64,000 nt of DNA from Streptomyces sp. NBC_01232 (GCF_035989885.1 NZ_CP108518.1:930001-994000); one strand, 5' to 3'; positions 8,220-17,134 are shown, counted from the first letter of the stretch. Numbers and translations are program-made. Notes: generated from the sequence alone by a model not told the origin.

Positions 8220-9182
8220 TCACGCGTAGCGCCGGGCCAGGGCTGTCACCGTCTCCGCGAGGGCGCGGCGCAGTTCGGGCGGGCCGAGCACCTCGGCCTC
8301 CGTGCCCAGGCGGAGCAGGTCGCCGACGGCGACGGCCGGGGACTCGACGCCGAGGCGCAGCCGGACCCAGCCGTCGGCGTCGGGCGGGTCTGCTTCGGCC
8401 AGCGCCCGGGTGCCCGCCGCCCCGAACTGCATCGGCAGCATCAGCTGCCCGCGCGGTGACAGCCGCAGTTCGGCGGTCTGCTGGTGGAGTACGGCATCCA
8501 GCCGGCTGGTGGACTCCTGCCAGTACGCGGCCAGTTCGAATCCGGCGGGCCGTTCGAAGCGCTCCGCCGCGGTGTCCACGGTCAGGAACCGGGAGACCCG
8601 GTAGGTCCGTACGGCGCCGTCGACGTCGGCGACGAGGTACCAGATGCCGCCCTTGAGGACGAGGCCGAGGGGGTGCAGTTCGCGCCGTACCTCGCCGCGC
8701 CAGCGGCGGTAGTGGGTGCGCAGGACGTGCTGGTCCCAGACGGCCCGGGCGATCTGGGCGAGATGGGGGACGGGGTCGGCGTCCCGGAACCAGGCGGGGG
8801 CGTCGAGGTGGAATCGGCCCTGGATCCTGCGGGCCCGCTCGGCGAGTGCGGCCGGCAGCGCGGCCTGCAGTTTGAGCTGGGCGGTGGCCAGGTCGGCGCC
8901 GAGGCCGAGCTCCTGCGCGGCCGTGGGGGCGCCGGCGAGGAAGAGGGAGTCCGCCTGGGTGTCGGTGAGGCCGGTGAGGCGCGTGCGGTAGCCCTCGGCC
9001 AGCCGGTATCCGCCGGCCGGTCCGCGGTCGGCGAGGACGGGAACGCCCGACGCCCCGAGGGCGTCGATGTCGCGGTGGATCGTGCGTACCGACACCTCCA
9101 GCTCGGCGGCGAGCCGGGACGCGGTCATCCGGCCGCGGTTCTGCAGCAGCAGGAGCAGGGAGAGGAGCCGGTCGGCGCGCAT
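8220..9182 (-). CDS. WYL-domain transcriptional regulator (YafY type)
   Basis: 320 residues. An N-terminal HTH_11 (DeoR-like) domain (about 1-60; MRADRLLSLLLLLQNRGRMTAS region) precedes a WYL domain (about 135-230) containing HYRRWRGEVRRELHPLGLVLKGGIWYLVAD and a C-terminal WCX region. WYL domains bind nucleotides or small ligands and tune the HTH. It is divergent from the DUF3224 gene, and a 29-bp inverted repeat lies between them, so it most likely represses both itself and that gene. Confidence 0.9.
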   Translation of the reverse strand: MRADRLLSLLLLLQNRGRMTASRLAAELEVSVRTIHRDIDALGASGVPVLADRGPAGGYRLAEGYRTRLTGLTDTQADSLFLAGAPTAAQELGLGADLATAQLKLQAALPAALAERARRIQGRFHLDAPAWFRDADPVPHLAQIARAVWDQHVLRTHYRRWRGEVRRELHPLGLVLKGGIWYLVADVDGAVRTYRVSRFLTVDTAAERFERPAGFELAAYWQESTSRLDAVLHQQTAELRLSPRGQLMLPMQFGAAGTRALAEADPPDADGWVRLRLGVESPAVAVGDLLRLGTEAEVLGPPELRRALAETVTALARRYA

Positions 9183-9196
9183 GGCGCCATTGTCGC

Positions 9197-9225
9197 CCGT
9201 ACCTGACAGAAGGTGTCAGGTACGG
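9197..9225. promoter_or_regulatory. Perfect inverted repeat, probable operator of the WYL regulator
   Basis: The arms CCGTACCTGACA (9197-9208) and TGTCAGGTACGG (9214-9225) are exact reverse complements, 12 bp each with a 5-base centre (GAAGG). It lies 15 bases upstream of the WYL regulator start and 59 bases upstream of the DUF3224 gene. Its symmetry and position fit a dimeric regulator controlling both divergent genes. Confidence 0.75.
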
Positions 9226-9283
9226 CTGCCAGCCTGGGGGCACTCCGGACGGATGGACCGTCCGGCCGGCCGAGAGGACAGTC

Positions 9284-9712
9284 ATGCCCACGCCCGTAGA
9301 GACCGGTGGCCGCTTCACCTTCGCCAACTGGGAGGAGAGCCCCGTCGGCTCCGCGGCCGAACCGGCCGCCGCGACCGCCGTCCCGCGGCTCGCCCACGCC
9401 CGTGTCAACAACGCCTTCACCGGTGGGATCGAGGCCTCGGAGACCGCCTGCGACTACACGATCGCCTACACCGGGGAGAACACCGGCTCCTACAGCGGCA
9501 TGGAACTGGTCGCCGGCAGCGTCGACGGCCGCAAGGGCAGCTTCGTACTGGAGGAGCGGGGCAGCTTCGACGCCGGCGGCACCGTCTGCCGGTTCGAGGT
9601 GCTCCCCGGCTCCGGCACGGGGGAGCTCGCAGGACTGACGGGCTCCGGAGGCTTCACGTACCGCCACGGCGACACCTCGGTCGAGTACATGTTCACGTAC
9701 GCCGTGGGGTAG
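9284..9712 (+). CDS. DUF3224 domain-containing protein
   Basis: 142 residues, almost all of it one DUF3224 beta-barrel domain resembling allene-oxide-cyclase/dirigent-like folds. Visible family features are ARVNNAFTGGIEASETACDYTIAYTGENTGSYSGME and the glycine-rich closing GELAGLTGSGGFTYRHG...EYMFTY. No signal peptide. Such proteins are often found next to WYL or other regulators and are strongly controlled, but no activity is established. Its promoter region holds the WYL operator candidate. Confidence 0.85.
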   Translation: MPTPVETGGRFTFANWEESPVGSAAEPAAATAVPRLAHARVNNAFTGGIEASETACDYTIAYTGENTGSYSGMELVAGSVDGRKGSFVLEERGSFDAGGTVCRFEVLPGSGTGELAGLTGSGGFTYRHGDTSVEYMFTYAVG

Positions 9713-9733
9713 CCACGTACTCGGGTGCGCGAA

Positions 9734-9762
9734 GGGGCGCGGACCGTCATGGTCCGCGCCCC
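9734..9762. terminator. Strong bidirectional terminator hairpin
   Basis: A perfect 12-bp stem (GGGGCGCGGACC with GGTCCGCGCCCC) with the 5-base loop GTCAT lies between the convergent DUF3224 gene (ends 9712) and the large secreted-protein gene (ends 9786). Confidence 0.85.
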
Positions 9763-9785
9763 CTCGTCCTCAGGGACCCGTCAGG

Positions 9786-12518
9786 TCACGGCGCACCGAA
9801 GGTGAGCGTCAGCTCCGGTGTCCCCTCGTTGGCCTGAGCCTCGGAGGACCACAGCCACAGGGCGTCCGTGCCTGTGCTGCTCAGGCCCAGGCCGTAGCTG
9901 CCGCCCAGCGCCGCCGCGACGGTCGCGGTGGTCAGCCCGGTGGTGTGCACCGCCGAGCCGTCCGGGATCCCGGCGAAGGCGCCGAGCGCCGGGCCACCCA
10001 GTGCGGGGCGGTTGTTGTACGTCGTCCCGCCCTCGCTCCACGAGCCGGTGACCGGGACGACCGAGACGGTGTCCGTCGTGCCGGCGCCGCTCATCGTGCT
10101 CGTCTTCACGCTGAGCGCCGCCGACTTCAGGACCGTGCCGGCGGGCGCGGCGGGGAGGTCGAAGCGCAGGTAGCTCGCGTAGAACGAGGTGCCGCGCACC
10201 GCGAGCGATCCCGAGGTCCCGTAGTTGGTGCCGGGTGCCCCGGCGTTGGCGTAGGTGTCCTCCGCGGCGGTCACGCGGACCACCGAGTCGGCCGGGGCGG
10301 TGGCGAGGGTGAAGTGGTTCTGCACCTGCGCCGCGCTGAGCACCGTCGGGTAGACGGCCGTCTCGTCGAGCTGTCCCGCCCAGTGGTCGCTGGTCGGGCG
10401 GTTGGGCCAGGCGGTGAGGTTGTCGCCGCCGGTGCGCCAGTAGCCGGAGTAGTTCTCGTGCGTGGTGACGTTCAGCGTGCCCTTCTGGGCGCCGTCCACG
10501 TAGAGGGTCATCCCGCCCGGCCCCTGGGTGGCGACGACGTGGTGCCACTGGTTGTCGTTGTAGGCACCCGGGGTGGTGATGGTGCGGGTGGCTCCGGTGT
10601 ACACGCCGTACACCAGCCGGCCGTCATTGGTCATGTAGACGTGCTTGTCGTACTGGTTGCTGGTGCCGCCCTGGCTGTTCCCGAAGCCGACGAGCTTGCC
10701 GCCGCGGGTGGTGTTCGTCCTGAACCAGGTCTCGACGCTGTAGGTGCTGCCGATCGCCTGCCGCTTGTCCGCGTACACGTGGGTGTTGGAGCCGTTGAAT
10801 CCGATCGCCGTGCTCGCCCCGGAGACCGCGCCGGGCGTCTGCCTCAGGGCGGGGGCGTTGTTGTGCACGCCGCTCTGGTTGCCGCCGGCGGAGGAGTCGG
10901 CGACGAAGGGCAGGGCCGATTCGTCGTAGCGCCAGTACAGGTCGGCCCCGTCGGTCCGGACCCGGCTCGGGTAGCCCTCCGCCGAGGTGGGGACGGTCAC
11001 GCTCGCCGTGGCGGACAGGGCGCTGGTGTTGCCGGCCGCGTCCGTGGCCGTCACCCGGTAGGTGTACGTCTGGCCCGCCGCGGCGGTGGTGTCGGTCCAG
11101 GAGGCCTGCGGCCGCTTGAAGAAGAGCGAGTCGGCGGCGACCGTGGCGATCGGCGTGGCCGCGCCGTTCCGGTGGATCCGGTAGGTCAGCGCGCTGTCGT
11201 CGAGGTCGAGGCTGGTGCGCCAGCGCACCTGGACCTCGCCCGGCTTGAAACTGACCGCGCTGGCCACGGGCACGGTGGGCGCGCCGGTGTCCCCGGTGGA
11301 GGCGAAGCGCGTCAGGCTCTGCTGCGCCGCTCCGTTGACGGTGGTGAACTCCCCGCCGACCCACAGGTACTGGACGCCGCCCTTGGACCCGACCGTCATC
11401 ACGCGCGGCCCGATGCCCTCGCCGATGCCGTCGTTGGTGTCGGGGGCCCAGCCGAGCTTGCCGGTGCCACTGGTGGGCTGGGCGAGCAGGTGGTGGCGCT
11501 GGCCGTCGGGGAATTCACCGACGCTGGAGCAGTCGTGCGCGTGCGAGGCGCTGTAGAGCACGTTCTGGTGCGGCAGCACGGCCTGGGTGGCGCCGAGGCA
11601 GGTGTCGCGCCAGCGCTGGCCGAAGTCGGGCAGGTTCAGCGCGATCCGGCCGTCGAAGACGCCGCCGCCCGTGCCCTCGTTGGCGGTGTAGAAGCCGGTC
11701 GCGTCGGTGGCTATGTCCTTGACAACGGAGTTGGTCTCGATGAAACCGGCGTACGACTTGGTGAGCGCACCGCTCGTCGCGTCGACGACGGCCAGGGCGT
11801 GCGTGTTCGTGCCGTTGACGGTGAAGAAGTCCCCGCCGAGCACCACGTTGTTGCCGTCCGGGGTGACCTCGACGGCGCGCCCGGGTTCGTCGGCGTCGGC
11901 GGTGAAGGGCTTCAGCGCCCCGTCGGCCGCGCCGACTGCGGCGAAGCGCTGGCGGGGCTGGCCGGCGACGCTGAGGAAGTCGCCGCCCGCATAGACGGTG
12001 TCACCGGTGACGGCGAGGGCGCGGACGGTGGCCGCGAAGGCCGGGCGGAAGCCCTGCTTCACGGTGCAGCTCGCCACGTCGATGGCGGCGATGCTGGAGA
12101 CGGCGGTGCCGTTGACGGCGCCGAAGTAGCCGCCGGCGTAGAGCGTCGACTTGTCCGGAGAGAGGGCGAGCGCGCGGACCGTGGCGGTGCCGGAGCCGAC
12201 GGTGAAGGACAGTTCGCAGGAGGTCGGGGCGCCGGTCGCGGCGTCGAGCGCCACGAAGTTCACGGCCGACTGCTCGCTTCCGGAGCCTCCGGCGGGCGGG
12301 CGCACGGTGGAGAAGGTGCCGCCTGCGAAGACCTGGCCGCCCGCCTCGGCGAGCGCCCAGACGACGCCGTTGGGCTGCCAGGTGGACAGCGCGTCGGCGG
12401 TGAACGCGACGGGCGGGGTGACCGCCGCCGCCTGCGGGACGAGGCCGAGGCCCACCCCCGCGCCGGTTCCTGCCAGGGACAGGGCGAGAGCAGCCGCCGG
12501 CCCTCGGAATCTACGCAT
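9786..12518 (-). CDS. Large secreted protein: beta-propeller, FN3, LamG and DNRLRE domains
   Basis: 910 residues with a Sec signal peptide (MRRFRGPAAALALSLAGTGA..., cleavage near AAA about residue 33). Residues ~40-410 hold repeated VFAGGTFSTV, LYAGGYFGAVNG and VYAGGDFLSVAG units, as in delta-60/propeller proteins. A fibronectin III module (~415-510), a LamG concanavalin-like domain (~535-725) and a DNRLRE domain (~730-905) follow. Together these suggest an exported, extended adhesion or carbohydrate-binding protein. No catalytic site is recognised. I chose the ATG at 12518, directly before the signal peptide and after a G-rich site, rather than the in-frame codon at 12572. Confidence 0.85.
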   Translation of the reverse strand: MRRFRGPAAALALSLAGTGAGVGLGLVPQAAAVTPPVAFTADALSTWQPNGVVWALAEAGGQVFAGGTFSTVRPPAGGSGSEQSAVNFVALDAATGAPTSCELSFTVGSGTATVRALALSPDKSTLYAGGYFGAVNGTAVSSIAAIDVASCTVKQGFRPAFAATVRALAVTGDTVYAGGDFLSVAGQPRQRFAAVGAADGALKPFTADADEPGRAVEVTPDGNNVVLGGDFFTVNGTNTHALAVVDATSGALTKSYAGFIETNSVVKDIATDATGFYTANEGTGGGVFDGRIALNLPDFGQRWRDTCLGATQAVLPHQNVLYSASHAHDCSSVGEFPDGQRHHLLAQPTSGTGKLGWAPDTNDGIGEGIGPRVMTVGSKGGVQYLWVGGEFTTVNGAAQQSLTRFASTGDTGAPTVPVASAVSFKPGEVQVRWRTSLDLDDSALTYRIHRNGAATPIATVAADSLFFKRPQASWTDTTAAAGQTYTYRVTATDAAGNTSALSATASVTVPTSAEGYPSRVRTDGADLYWRYDESALPFVADSSAGGNQSGVHNNAPALRQTPGAVSGASTAIGFNGSNTHVYADKRQAIGSTYSVETWFRTNTTRGGKLVGFGNSQGGTSNQYDKHVYMTNDGRLVYGVYTGATRTITTPGAYNDNQWHHVVATQGPGGMTLYVDGAQKGTLNVTTHENYSGYWRTGGDNLTAWPNRPTSDHWAGQLDETAVYPTVLSAAQVQNHFTLATAPADSVVRVTAAEDTYANAGAPGTNYGTSGSLAVRGTSFYASYLRFDLPAAPAGTVLKSAALSVKTSTMSGAGTTDTVSVVPVTGSWSEGGTTYNNRPALGGPALGAFAGIPDGSAVHTTGLTTATVAAALGGSYGLGLSSTGTDALWLWSSEAQANEGTPELTLTFGAP

Positions 12519-12652
12519 GAATCCCCCAGTTCGGTGTGCGGTACGGCCGTAGGGTGCGGCCGGGCGAGTCATGGCCGAAAACCACCGAACAGCAGTCCGG
12601 AACCATGCCTACGGGCGCACCCTAGAGCGATTTGCGGCTTGATTCATCCCAC

Positions 12653-12671
12653 TTGGCGTATCGGATGCCAA
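12653..12671. promoter_or_regulatory. Inverted repeat in the upstream region of the secreted-protein gene
   Basis: TTGGC (12653-12657) and GCCAA (12667-12671) are spaced by 9 bases, 135 bases upstream of the secreted-protein start. On the minus strand the TTGGCA is followed, 17 bases on, by GATGAA, so it may be a -35 box within an operator. Weak evidence. Confidence 0.3.
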
Positions 12672-12701
12672 ATCACTCCGGGCCGTGCGCGTGTTCCGCC
12701 G

Positions 12702-13301
12702 TCACGCGCGGGGCTTCGCCCGGACGTGCATGCGCTCCCCCTGCCGTCCGAAGAGGCTGAGGATCTCGACGGGCCTCCCGTCCGCGCTGGTGAACCAGTG
12801 GGGCAGCCGGGTGTCGAACTCGGCGGCCTCGCCGGGGCCGAGGACCAGGTCGTGTTCGGCGAGGACGAGGCGCAGCCGGCCCTCCAGTACGTACAGCCAC
12901 TCGTAGCCCTCGTGCGTCCGCGGGTCCGGCTCGCCGCCCCGGTCGGGGATGAGCATCTTGTACGCCTGGAGGGGCCCGGGGCCCCGGGTCAGCGGTACGG
13001 CCGTGCCGCCGTTCGGCAGGGTGCGGGGGGTCAGTCGCACCCGGGGATCGCCCACCTCGGGGGCGCCCACCAGGTCGTCGAGGGGAACCTGGTACGCGGC
13101 CGCGAGCGGCAGCAGCAGTTCCAGGCTGGGGCGGCGCTGCCCGGACTCCAGCCGGGACAGGGTGCTCTTCGAGATTCCGGTGGTCTCGGAGAGGGCGGCC
13201 AGGGTGAGGCCGCGCCGGGCGCGCAGCCGCCTGAGCCGGGGGGCGACCTCGTCGAGGACCGCCTGGTGCGGAGATGGCTGCGGGGCCTGCTTGTCGTCCA
13301 T
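12702..13301 (-). CDS. XRE family regulator with cupin sensor domain
   Basis: 199 residues. An N-terminal HTH_3 domain (about 20-75) includes LRARRGLTLAALSETTGISKSTLSRLESGQRRPSLELL, and a C-terminal cupin_2 barrel (about 105-190) includes HEGYEWLYVLEGRLRLVLAEHDLVLGPGEAAEFDTRLPHW. This is the PuuR/SinR-cupin class, which responds to small metabolites. It is divergent from a 14-TM exporter across only 77 bases containing an inverted repeat, so it very probably controls that exporter. Confidence 0.9.
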   Translation of the reverse strand: MDDKQAPQPSPHQAVLDEVAPRLRRLRARRGLTLAALSETTGISKSTLSRLESGQRRPSLELLLPLAAAYQVPLDDLVGAPEVGDPRVRLTPRTLPNGGTAVPLTRGPGPLQAYKMLIPDRGGEPDPRTHEGYEWLYVLEGRLRLVLAEHDLVLGPGEAAEFDTRLPHWFTSADGRPVEILSLFGRQGERMHVRAKPRA

Positions 13302-13330
13302 ACGGCCATTCCACTCGGGCGTCCCGGAAT

Positions 13331-13348
13331 CGGCAACAAGGTTTGCCG
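13331..13348. promoter_or_regulatory. Inverted repeat, candidate operator of the XRE-cupin regulator
   Basis: CGGCAA (13331-13336), a 6-base centre CAAGGT, then TTGCCG (13343-13348). It lies in the 77-base divergent promoter region between the regulator (start 13301) and the exporter (start 13379). Confidence 0.5.
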
Positions 13349-13378
13349 CCCGGCCCCTGCTCCGCGCACCCTCCCGGC

Positions 13379-14860
13379 ATGACCCCGCACAGTGATTCCA
13401 GAACGAGTGGCAGCGCCGAGGCCGGGAGCGGAGCCGGGCAGGCCGGAGCCGGGACGGGCACAGGGACGGGCGCCGGGAAGACCGGGACCCCTCACGCGGT
13501 CCGCTGGGCGCTCGCCGGCCTCTCCCTCTCCGTCCTGCTGTCCTCGCTCGGCACCGGCATCGCCCACGTCGGCCTGCCGGCCCTGGCGCAGGCGTTCTCG
13601 GCATCGTTCCAGGCGGTCCAGTGGATCGTCCTCGCCTATCTCCTCGCCATCACCACCCTGGTCGTCGGCGTGGGGCGGCTCGGTGACCTCGTCGGCCGGC
13701 GACGGCTGCTCCTGGCCGGGATCTCCCTGTTCACCGCATCCTCGGTACTGTGCGCCGCCGCGCCCGCCCTCTGGCTGCTGGTCGGGGCCCGGGCGGCGCA
13801 GGGTGTGGGAGCCGCCGTCATGATGGCGCTCACCATGGCTTTCGTCGGTGAGACCGTCCCCGAGGAACGGACGGGCAGTGCCATGGGGCTGCTCGCCACG
13901 ATGTCCGCCGTGGGCACCGCGCTCGGTCCGTCACTGGGCGGGGCCCTGCTCGCCGGGTTCGGATGGCGGGCGCTCTTCCTCGTCAACGTCCCGCTGGGCA
14001 TCGTGGCGTTCCTGCTGGCCCACCGCCATCTGCCCGTCGGCCGCCACAGGCCCGCCGGGGCCGACCGCGCCCGCTTCGACCACGTGGGCACGCTGCTGCT
14101 CGCGCTGACGCTTGCCGCCTACGCGCTCGCCATGACCCTCGGCCGCGGCCGGTTCGGCGCGCTCAACGCGGCGCTGCTGCTGGCCGCCGCCGTCGGGGTC
14201 GCCCTCTTCGTACGCGCCGAGGCGCGGGTGGCGTCGCCCCTGGTCCAACGGGCGCTGTTGCGTGATCCGGCGATCGGCGCCGGCCTCGCCTCGAGCGCGC
14301 TCGTGTCCACGGTGATGATGGCGACGCTGGTGGTCGGTCCCTTCTACCTCTCCCGCGCGCTCGGGCTCGACGGGGGCGCTGCCGGACTCGTCCTGTCGGC
14401 CGGGCCGCTGGTGGCGGCGGTGACCGGGGTGCCGGCCGGCCGGCTCGCGGACCGGTTCGGCGCACGGCGCACGACCCTGCTCGGGCTCCTCGTGATGGCG
14501 GCGGGCTCCCTCACCCTGGCCGTGGCCCCGGCGTCGACCGGTGTGCTCGGTTACGTCACCCCTCTCGCGGTCGTGACCGCGGGCTACGCAGTGTTCCAGA
14601 CGGCCAACAACACCGCCGTGATGGCGGATGCAGGACCCGACCGGCGGGGCGTCGTGTCCGGCATGCTCAACCTCTCGCGCAATCTCGGACTCGTCACCGG
14701 CGCGTCCGTCATGGGCGCCGTGTTCGCCCGCGGGTCGGGGACGGCCGACATCGCCTCGGCGCATGCCGGCGCCGTGGCCGCCGGCATGCGCTTCACCTTC
14801 CTGGTCGCGGCGGTCCTGGTCCTGGCCGCACTCACCGCCGCCGCGACCCGCCGCCCGTAG
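13379..14860 (+). CDS. MFS multidrug exporter, DHA2 (EmrB/QacA, 14-TM) family
   Basis: 493 residues. A ~40-residue Gly/Thr/Ala-rich cytoplasmic start is followed by about 14 hydrophobic helices. Characteristic features are GIAHVGLPALAQAF and QWIVLAYLLAITTLVVGVGRLGDLVGRRRLLL (motif A between helices 2 and 3), GARAAQGVGAAVMMA (helix 4), and an antiporter motif C-like GTALGPSLGGALLAGFGWRALFLVNVPLG. It is an inner-membrane drug/proton antiporter, substrate unknown, likely controlled by the divergent XRE-cupin protein. Its stop lies 10 bases from the convergent GH5 gene. Confidence 0.9.
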   Translation: MTPHSDSRTSGSAEAGSGAGQAGAGTGTGTGAGKTGTPHAVRWALAGLSLSVLLSSLGTGIAHVGLPALAQAFSASFQAVQWIVLAYLLAITTLVVGVGRLGDLVGRRRLLLAGISLFTASSVLCAAAPALWLLVGARAAQGVGAAVMMALTMAFVGETVPEERTGSAMGLLATMSAVGTALGPSLGGALLAGFGWRALFLVNVPLGIVAFLLAHRHLPVGRHRPAGADRARFDHVGTLLLALTLAAYALAMTLGRGRFGALNAALLLAAAVGVALFVRAEARVASPLVQRALLRDPAIGAGLASSALVSTVMMATLVVGPFYLSRALGLDGGAAGLVLSAGPLVAAVTGVPAGRLADRFGARRTTLLGLLVMAAGSLTLAVAPASTGVLGYVTPLAVVTAGYAVFQTANNTAVMADAGPDRRGVVSGMLNLSRNLGLVTGASVMGAVFARGSGTADIASAHAGAVAAGMRFTFLVAAVLVLAALTAAATRRP

Positions 14861-14869
14861 GGCGCCGTA

Positions 14870-16804
14870 CTAGGGCGTGTCCGGACCGGGCAGGGGACGG
14901 CACAGCAGCGCGGCCGGGGAGGGCCGCGAGCCCACGCGGGTGGTGAAGGCGATGCCCGCCGCGTACTCGGTGGTCAGGCACTGGCCCTTGTAGTGCCCGG
15001 AGGCGAAGTCCGCGCCGGGGCCGCCCTGCGGGCGGTTGTCCCCGCGGTCGAACCAGAGCGTCCGGCCGCCTGCGGGAAGGGCCGTACGGGACGGTGCGCA
15101 GAGCGCCGCCGACACCCGCTCGCCGCGCAGGCTGTAGCCGATCAGGAACTGGCCGCCCGGGCACTGGAACTTGGTGTAGCCGGTGGCCCAGTCGCCGCCC
15201 GCGGGGACGTGCGTCTCGTCGCGGACCACCGTGTGCCCGCCCGTCGGGACGCGCAGGTCGGAGGTGCGGCACAGGCCGCGGCCGCCCGTGTGGGCGAGCC
15301 CGGTGAGGCGGGAGCCGTCGGGGCAGACCGCCTTGCGGGCCCCGCTGTCCCAGTCGCCAGAGGCGCGGGTGCGCAGCGAGGCGTTGTGGTCGCGGTGGTC
15401 GGTGGTCAGCTGGTACCAGGCGCTGGTGGCGGGGACCGGCCCGGTGCGGCCGGGCGTGGTGGCGAGCGGGGACCATCGGGCGGTGCGCCAGTCCCCCGCG
15501 TCCAGTACGCCGGAGCGGCGGCCGGCCGCGTCGTAGCGCAGGAGTGCCCAGCTGTCGCCACCCGGGTTGCCCTGGGCGTCGGTGCTCCAGCCGACGAGGG
15601 GCCAGTACGCGAAGTCGGCGTCGGAACGCGTCAGGTACGCGGTGAGGCGGTCGAACCAGGTGCGCGGTGCGGAGCCGGTTTCGTCGGCCCCGGTGCCGAA
15701 CTCGCTGATCCAGACGGGGGCGGTGAAGTGCGTGCCGGTCTCGGCGGACACGAAGAAGGCCTGGTCGTACAGGGTCTGTTCGAGCTGTACCGCGGTCATG
15801 TCCTGGTAGCGGAGGTCGCTGGTCTCGCCGATGCCGGTGGCGCCGCTGTGCCGGGGGCCCGTGTAGCCGTAGAAGTGGGCCGAGTAGACCAGCTTGTTCG
15901 AGGTGACCAGGGTGTGGGAGAGGGTGCGTACGGGGGTCAGGGTGGGGCGGCCGTGCGGGAAGCCGTCCACGGGGAGCCCGAACCAGTTGATGCCCTCGAC
16001 GACGATCAGCAGCTGGGGGTTGGCCTCGGTGAGGATGCGGTCGGCGGCCTCCTGGGCGGCGGCGTGCCAGTCGTGGTTGTCGCCGAGACCCCAGTTGGGG
16101 TCGTCGAGGAAGTCGCGGCGGACCTCGTTGTAGAGGTCGGCGCCGACCACGCGCGGGTTGTCCCGGTAGCGGCGGGCCAGGAAGACCCAGTCGTCGGCCC
16201 ACTGGGCGGTGGAGCGGCCGCTGTTCCAGCGTTCGTTGCCGTCGAGGCCGCAGCACCAACGGGTGGTGACGGTGTGGTTGTTGAGGATGACGGCGAAGCC
16301 TGCGTCCGTGAGGGCCGCGACGACGGCGTCGTAGACCTGGAGGGGCGTGCGGCCGCGCAGGGCCGCATTGGCGGCGACGGCCGAGTCCGGGACGGGGGTG
16401 GTGTCGCGCAGCATCTCGTTGGAGAAGGGCAGCCGGATGCTGTTCAGCCCCAGGGCGCGGAAGTCGGCGAGCAGGGCGGGCAGGGGGGTGCGGTCCAGGC
16501 CGATGGGTATGCCGTGGGCGTTCTGTCCGCTGTGGTGCGTGGCGGGGTCGTTCCGGTCGCCGGAGCCGTTCCAGGAGCCCTGGGCCCCGTCCCAGTTTCC
16601 GGAGCGCAGGCGGAAGCGGTTGCCCTGGGCGTCGACGATGTACCGGCCGCGGGTGGACAGCGGCGGGGTCCAGGCCTCACCGGGGCCGGTGCCGGTACCG
16701 CCCGCGGGCGGCGGGGCGGCGTGGGCGGGCGCGACGGCCGGCGCGGCGAGGGCGCCGATCACCAGCAGGAGGGCGCAGAGGACCGCGCGTAAGAGGCTCT
16801 TCAT
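14870..16804 (-). CDS. Secreted glycoside hydrolase, GH5 family (cellulase-like)
   Basis: 644 residues with a Sec signal peptide (about 1-30, ending AHAA). The GH5 (beta/alpha)8 barrel spans about 55-430. DLYNEV places the acid/base at E227, WISEFGTG places the nucleophile at E368, and IRLPFSNE and HFYGYTG are further family blocks. The C-terminal ~200 residues contain three internally similar cysteine-bearing units (CPDGSRLTGLAHTGG, CPGGQFLIGYSLRG, CLTTEYAAGIAF), perhaps a carbohydrate-binding beta-domain. It probably cleaves beta-1,4-glucans or mannans outside the cell. Codon 5 is TTA, so translation should need the bldA tRNA. Confidence 0.88.
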   Translation of the reverse strand: MKSLLRAVLCALLLVIGALAAPAVAPAHAAPPPAGGTGTGPGEAWTPPLSTRGRYIVDAQGNRFRLRSGNWDGAQGSWNGSGDRNDPATHHSGQNAHGIPIGLDRTPLPALLADFRALGLNSIRLPFSNEMLRDTTPVPDSAVAANAALRGRTPLQVYDAVVAALTDAGFAVILNNHTVTTRWCCGLDGNERWNSGRSTAQWADDWVFLARRYRDNPRVVGADLYNEVRRDFLDDPNWGLGDNHDWHAAAQEAADRILTEANPQLLIVVEGINWFGLPVDGFPHGRPTLTPVRTLSHTLVTSNKLVYSAHFYGYTGPRHSGATGIGETSDLRYQDMTAVQLEQTLYDQAFFVSAETGTHFTAPVWISEFGTGADETGSAPRTWFDRLTAYLTRSDADFAYWPLVGWSTDAQGNPGGDSWALLRYDAAGRRSGVLDAGDWRTARWSPLATTPGRTGPVPATSAWYQLTTDHRDHNASLRTRASGDWDSGARKAVCPDGSRLTGLAHTGGRGLCRTSDLRVPTGGHTVVRDETHVPAGGDWATGYTKFQCPGGQFLIGYSLRGERVSAALCAPSRTALPAGGRTLWFDRGDNRPQGGPGADFASGHYKGQCLTTEYAAGIAFTTRVGSRPSPAALLCRPLPGPDTP

Positions 16805-17028
16805 CGTGCTCCTGCCAGGATCCGGCCGTCCGGTCGGGCGGCTGCCGCGGGCAGGTTACCGGCGGGTCGCTTCTGGGGGAAGGGGAAGCCGAACGCACGG
16901 GCGCTTTCGGACGCCGGACGGCGCCGCCCCGTCCGCCCGGGCCGCCTGTCCGCCCGGGGCGGGCCGGGTCCGCCCGGGACCGGCCGGCGACGCGCGGGAC
17001 CGCCTGCGACCGGTCGGATTCAGCCGGT

Positions 17029-17048
17029 CGGTGCGTGATCACGCACCG
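17029..17048. promoter_or_regulatory. 20-bp perfect palindrome, candidate operator
   Basis: CGGTGCGTGATCACGCACCG reads identically on both strands. It is 87 bases upstream of the gene at 17135 and in the divergent region shared with the GH5 glycosidase, so it may be an operator for either gene. Confidence 0.55.
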
Positions 17049-17062
17049 TCACCCTCACGAAA

Positions 17063-17080
17063 CGGCCCCGCGCGGGGCCG
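17063..17080. other. 18-bp GC palindrome / hairpin
   Basis: CGGCCCCGC followed directly by GCGGGGCCG forms a perfect palindrome 55 bases upstream of the gene at 17135. It could be an RNA stem in the leader or part of the regulatory region. Confidence 0.4.
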
Positions 17081-17134
17081 CGTCCCTCTACCGTGCCCTG
17101 AGGCGATTCGGGCACGGCACCGGAGGGCGGGCGG

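Larger units (their letters stand above)
16805..17134. other. Intergenic region (330 bp) with two strong palindromes, no gene
   Basis: This gap separates the divergent GH5 gene and the gene at 17135. I see no convincing reading frame. It contains a 20-bp perfect palindrome (17029-17048) and an 18-bp GC-rich one (17063-17080), listed separately; the left part should hold the GH5 promoter. Confidence 0.6.

Noticed and set aside
9945..13382. 1145-residue plus-strand frame
   Set aside because: It lies opposite the 910-residue secreted protein whose signal peptide and LamG, FN3 and DNRLRE motifs are clear; the frame is low-complexity with R/G/V bias and no motifs.
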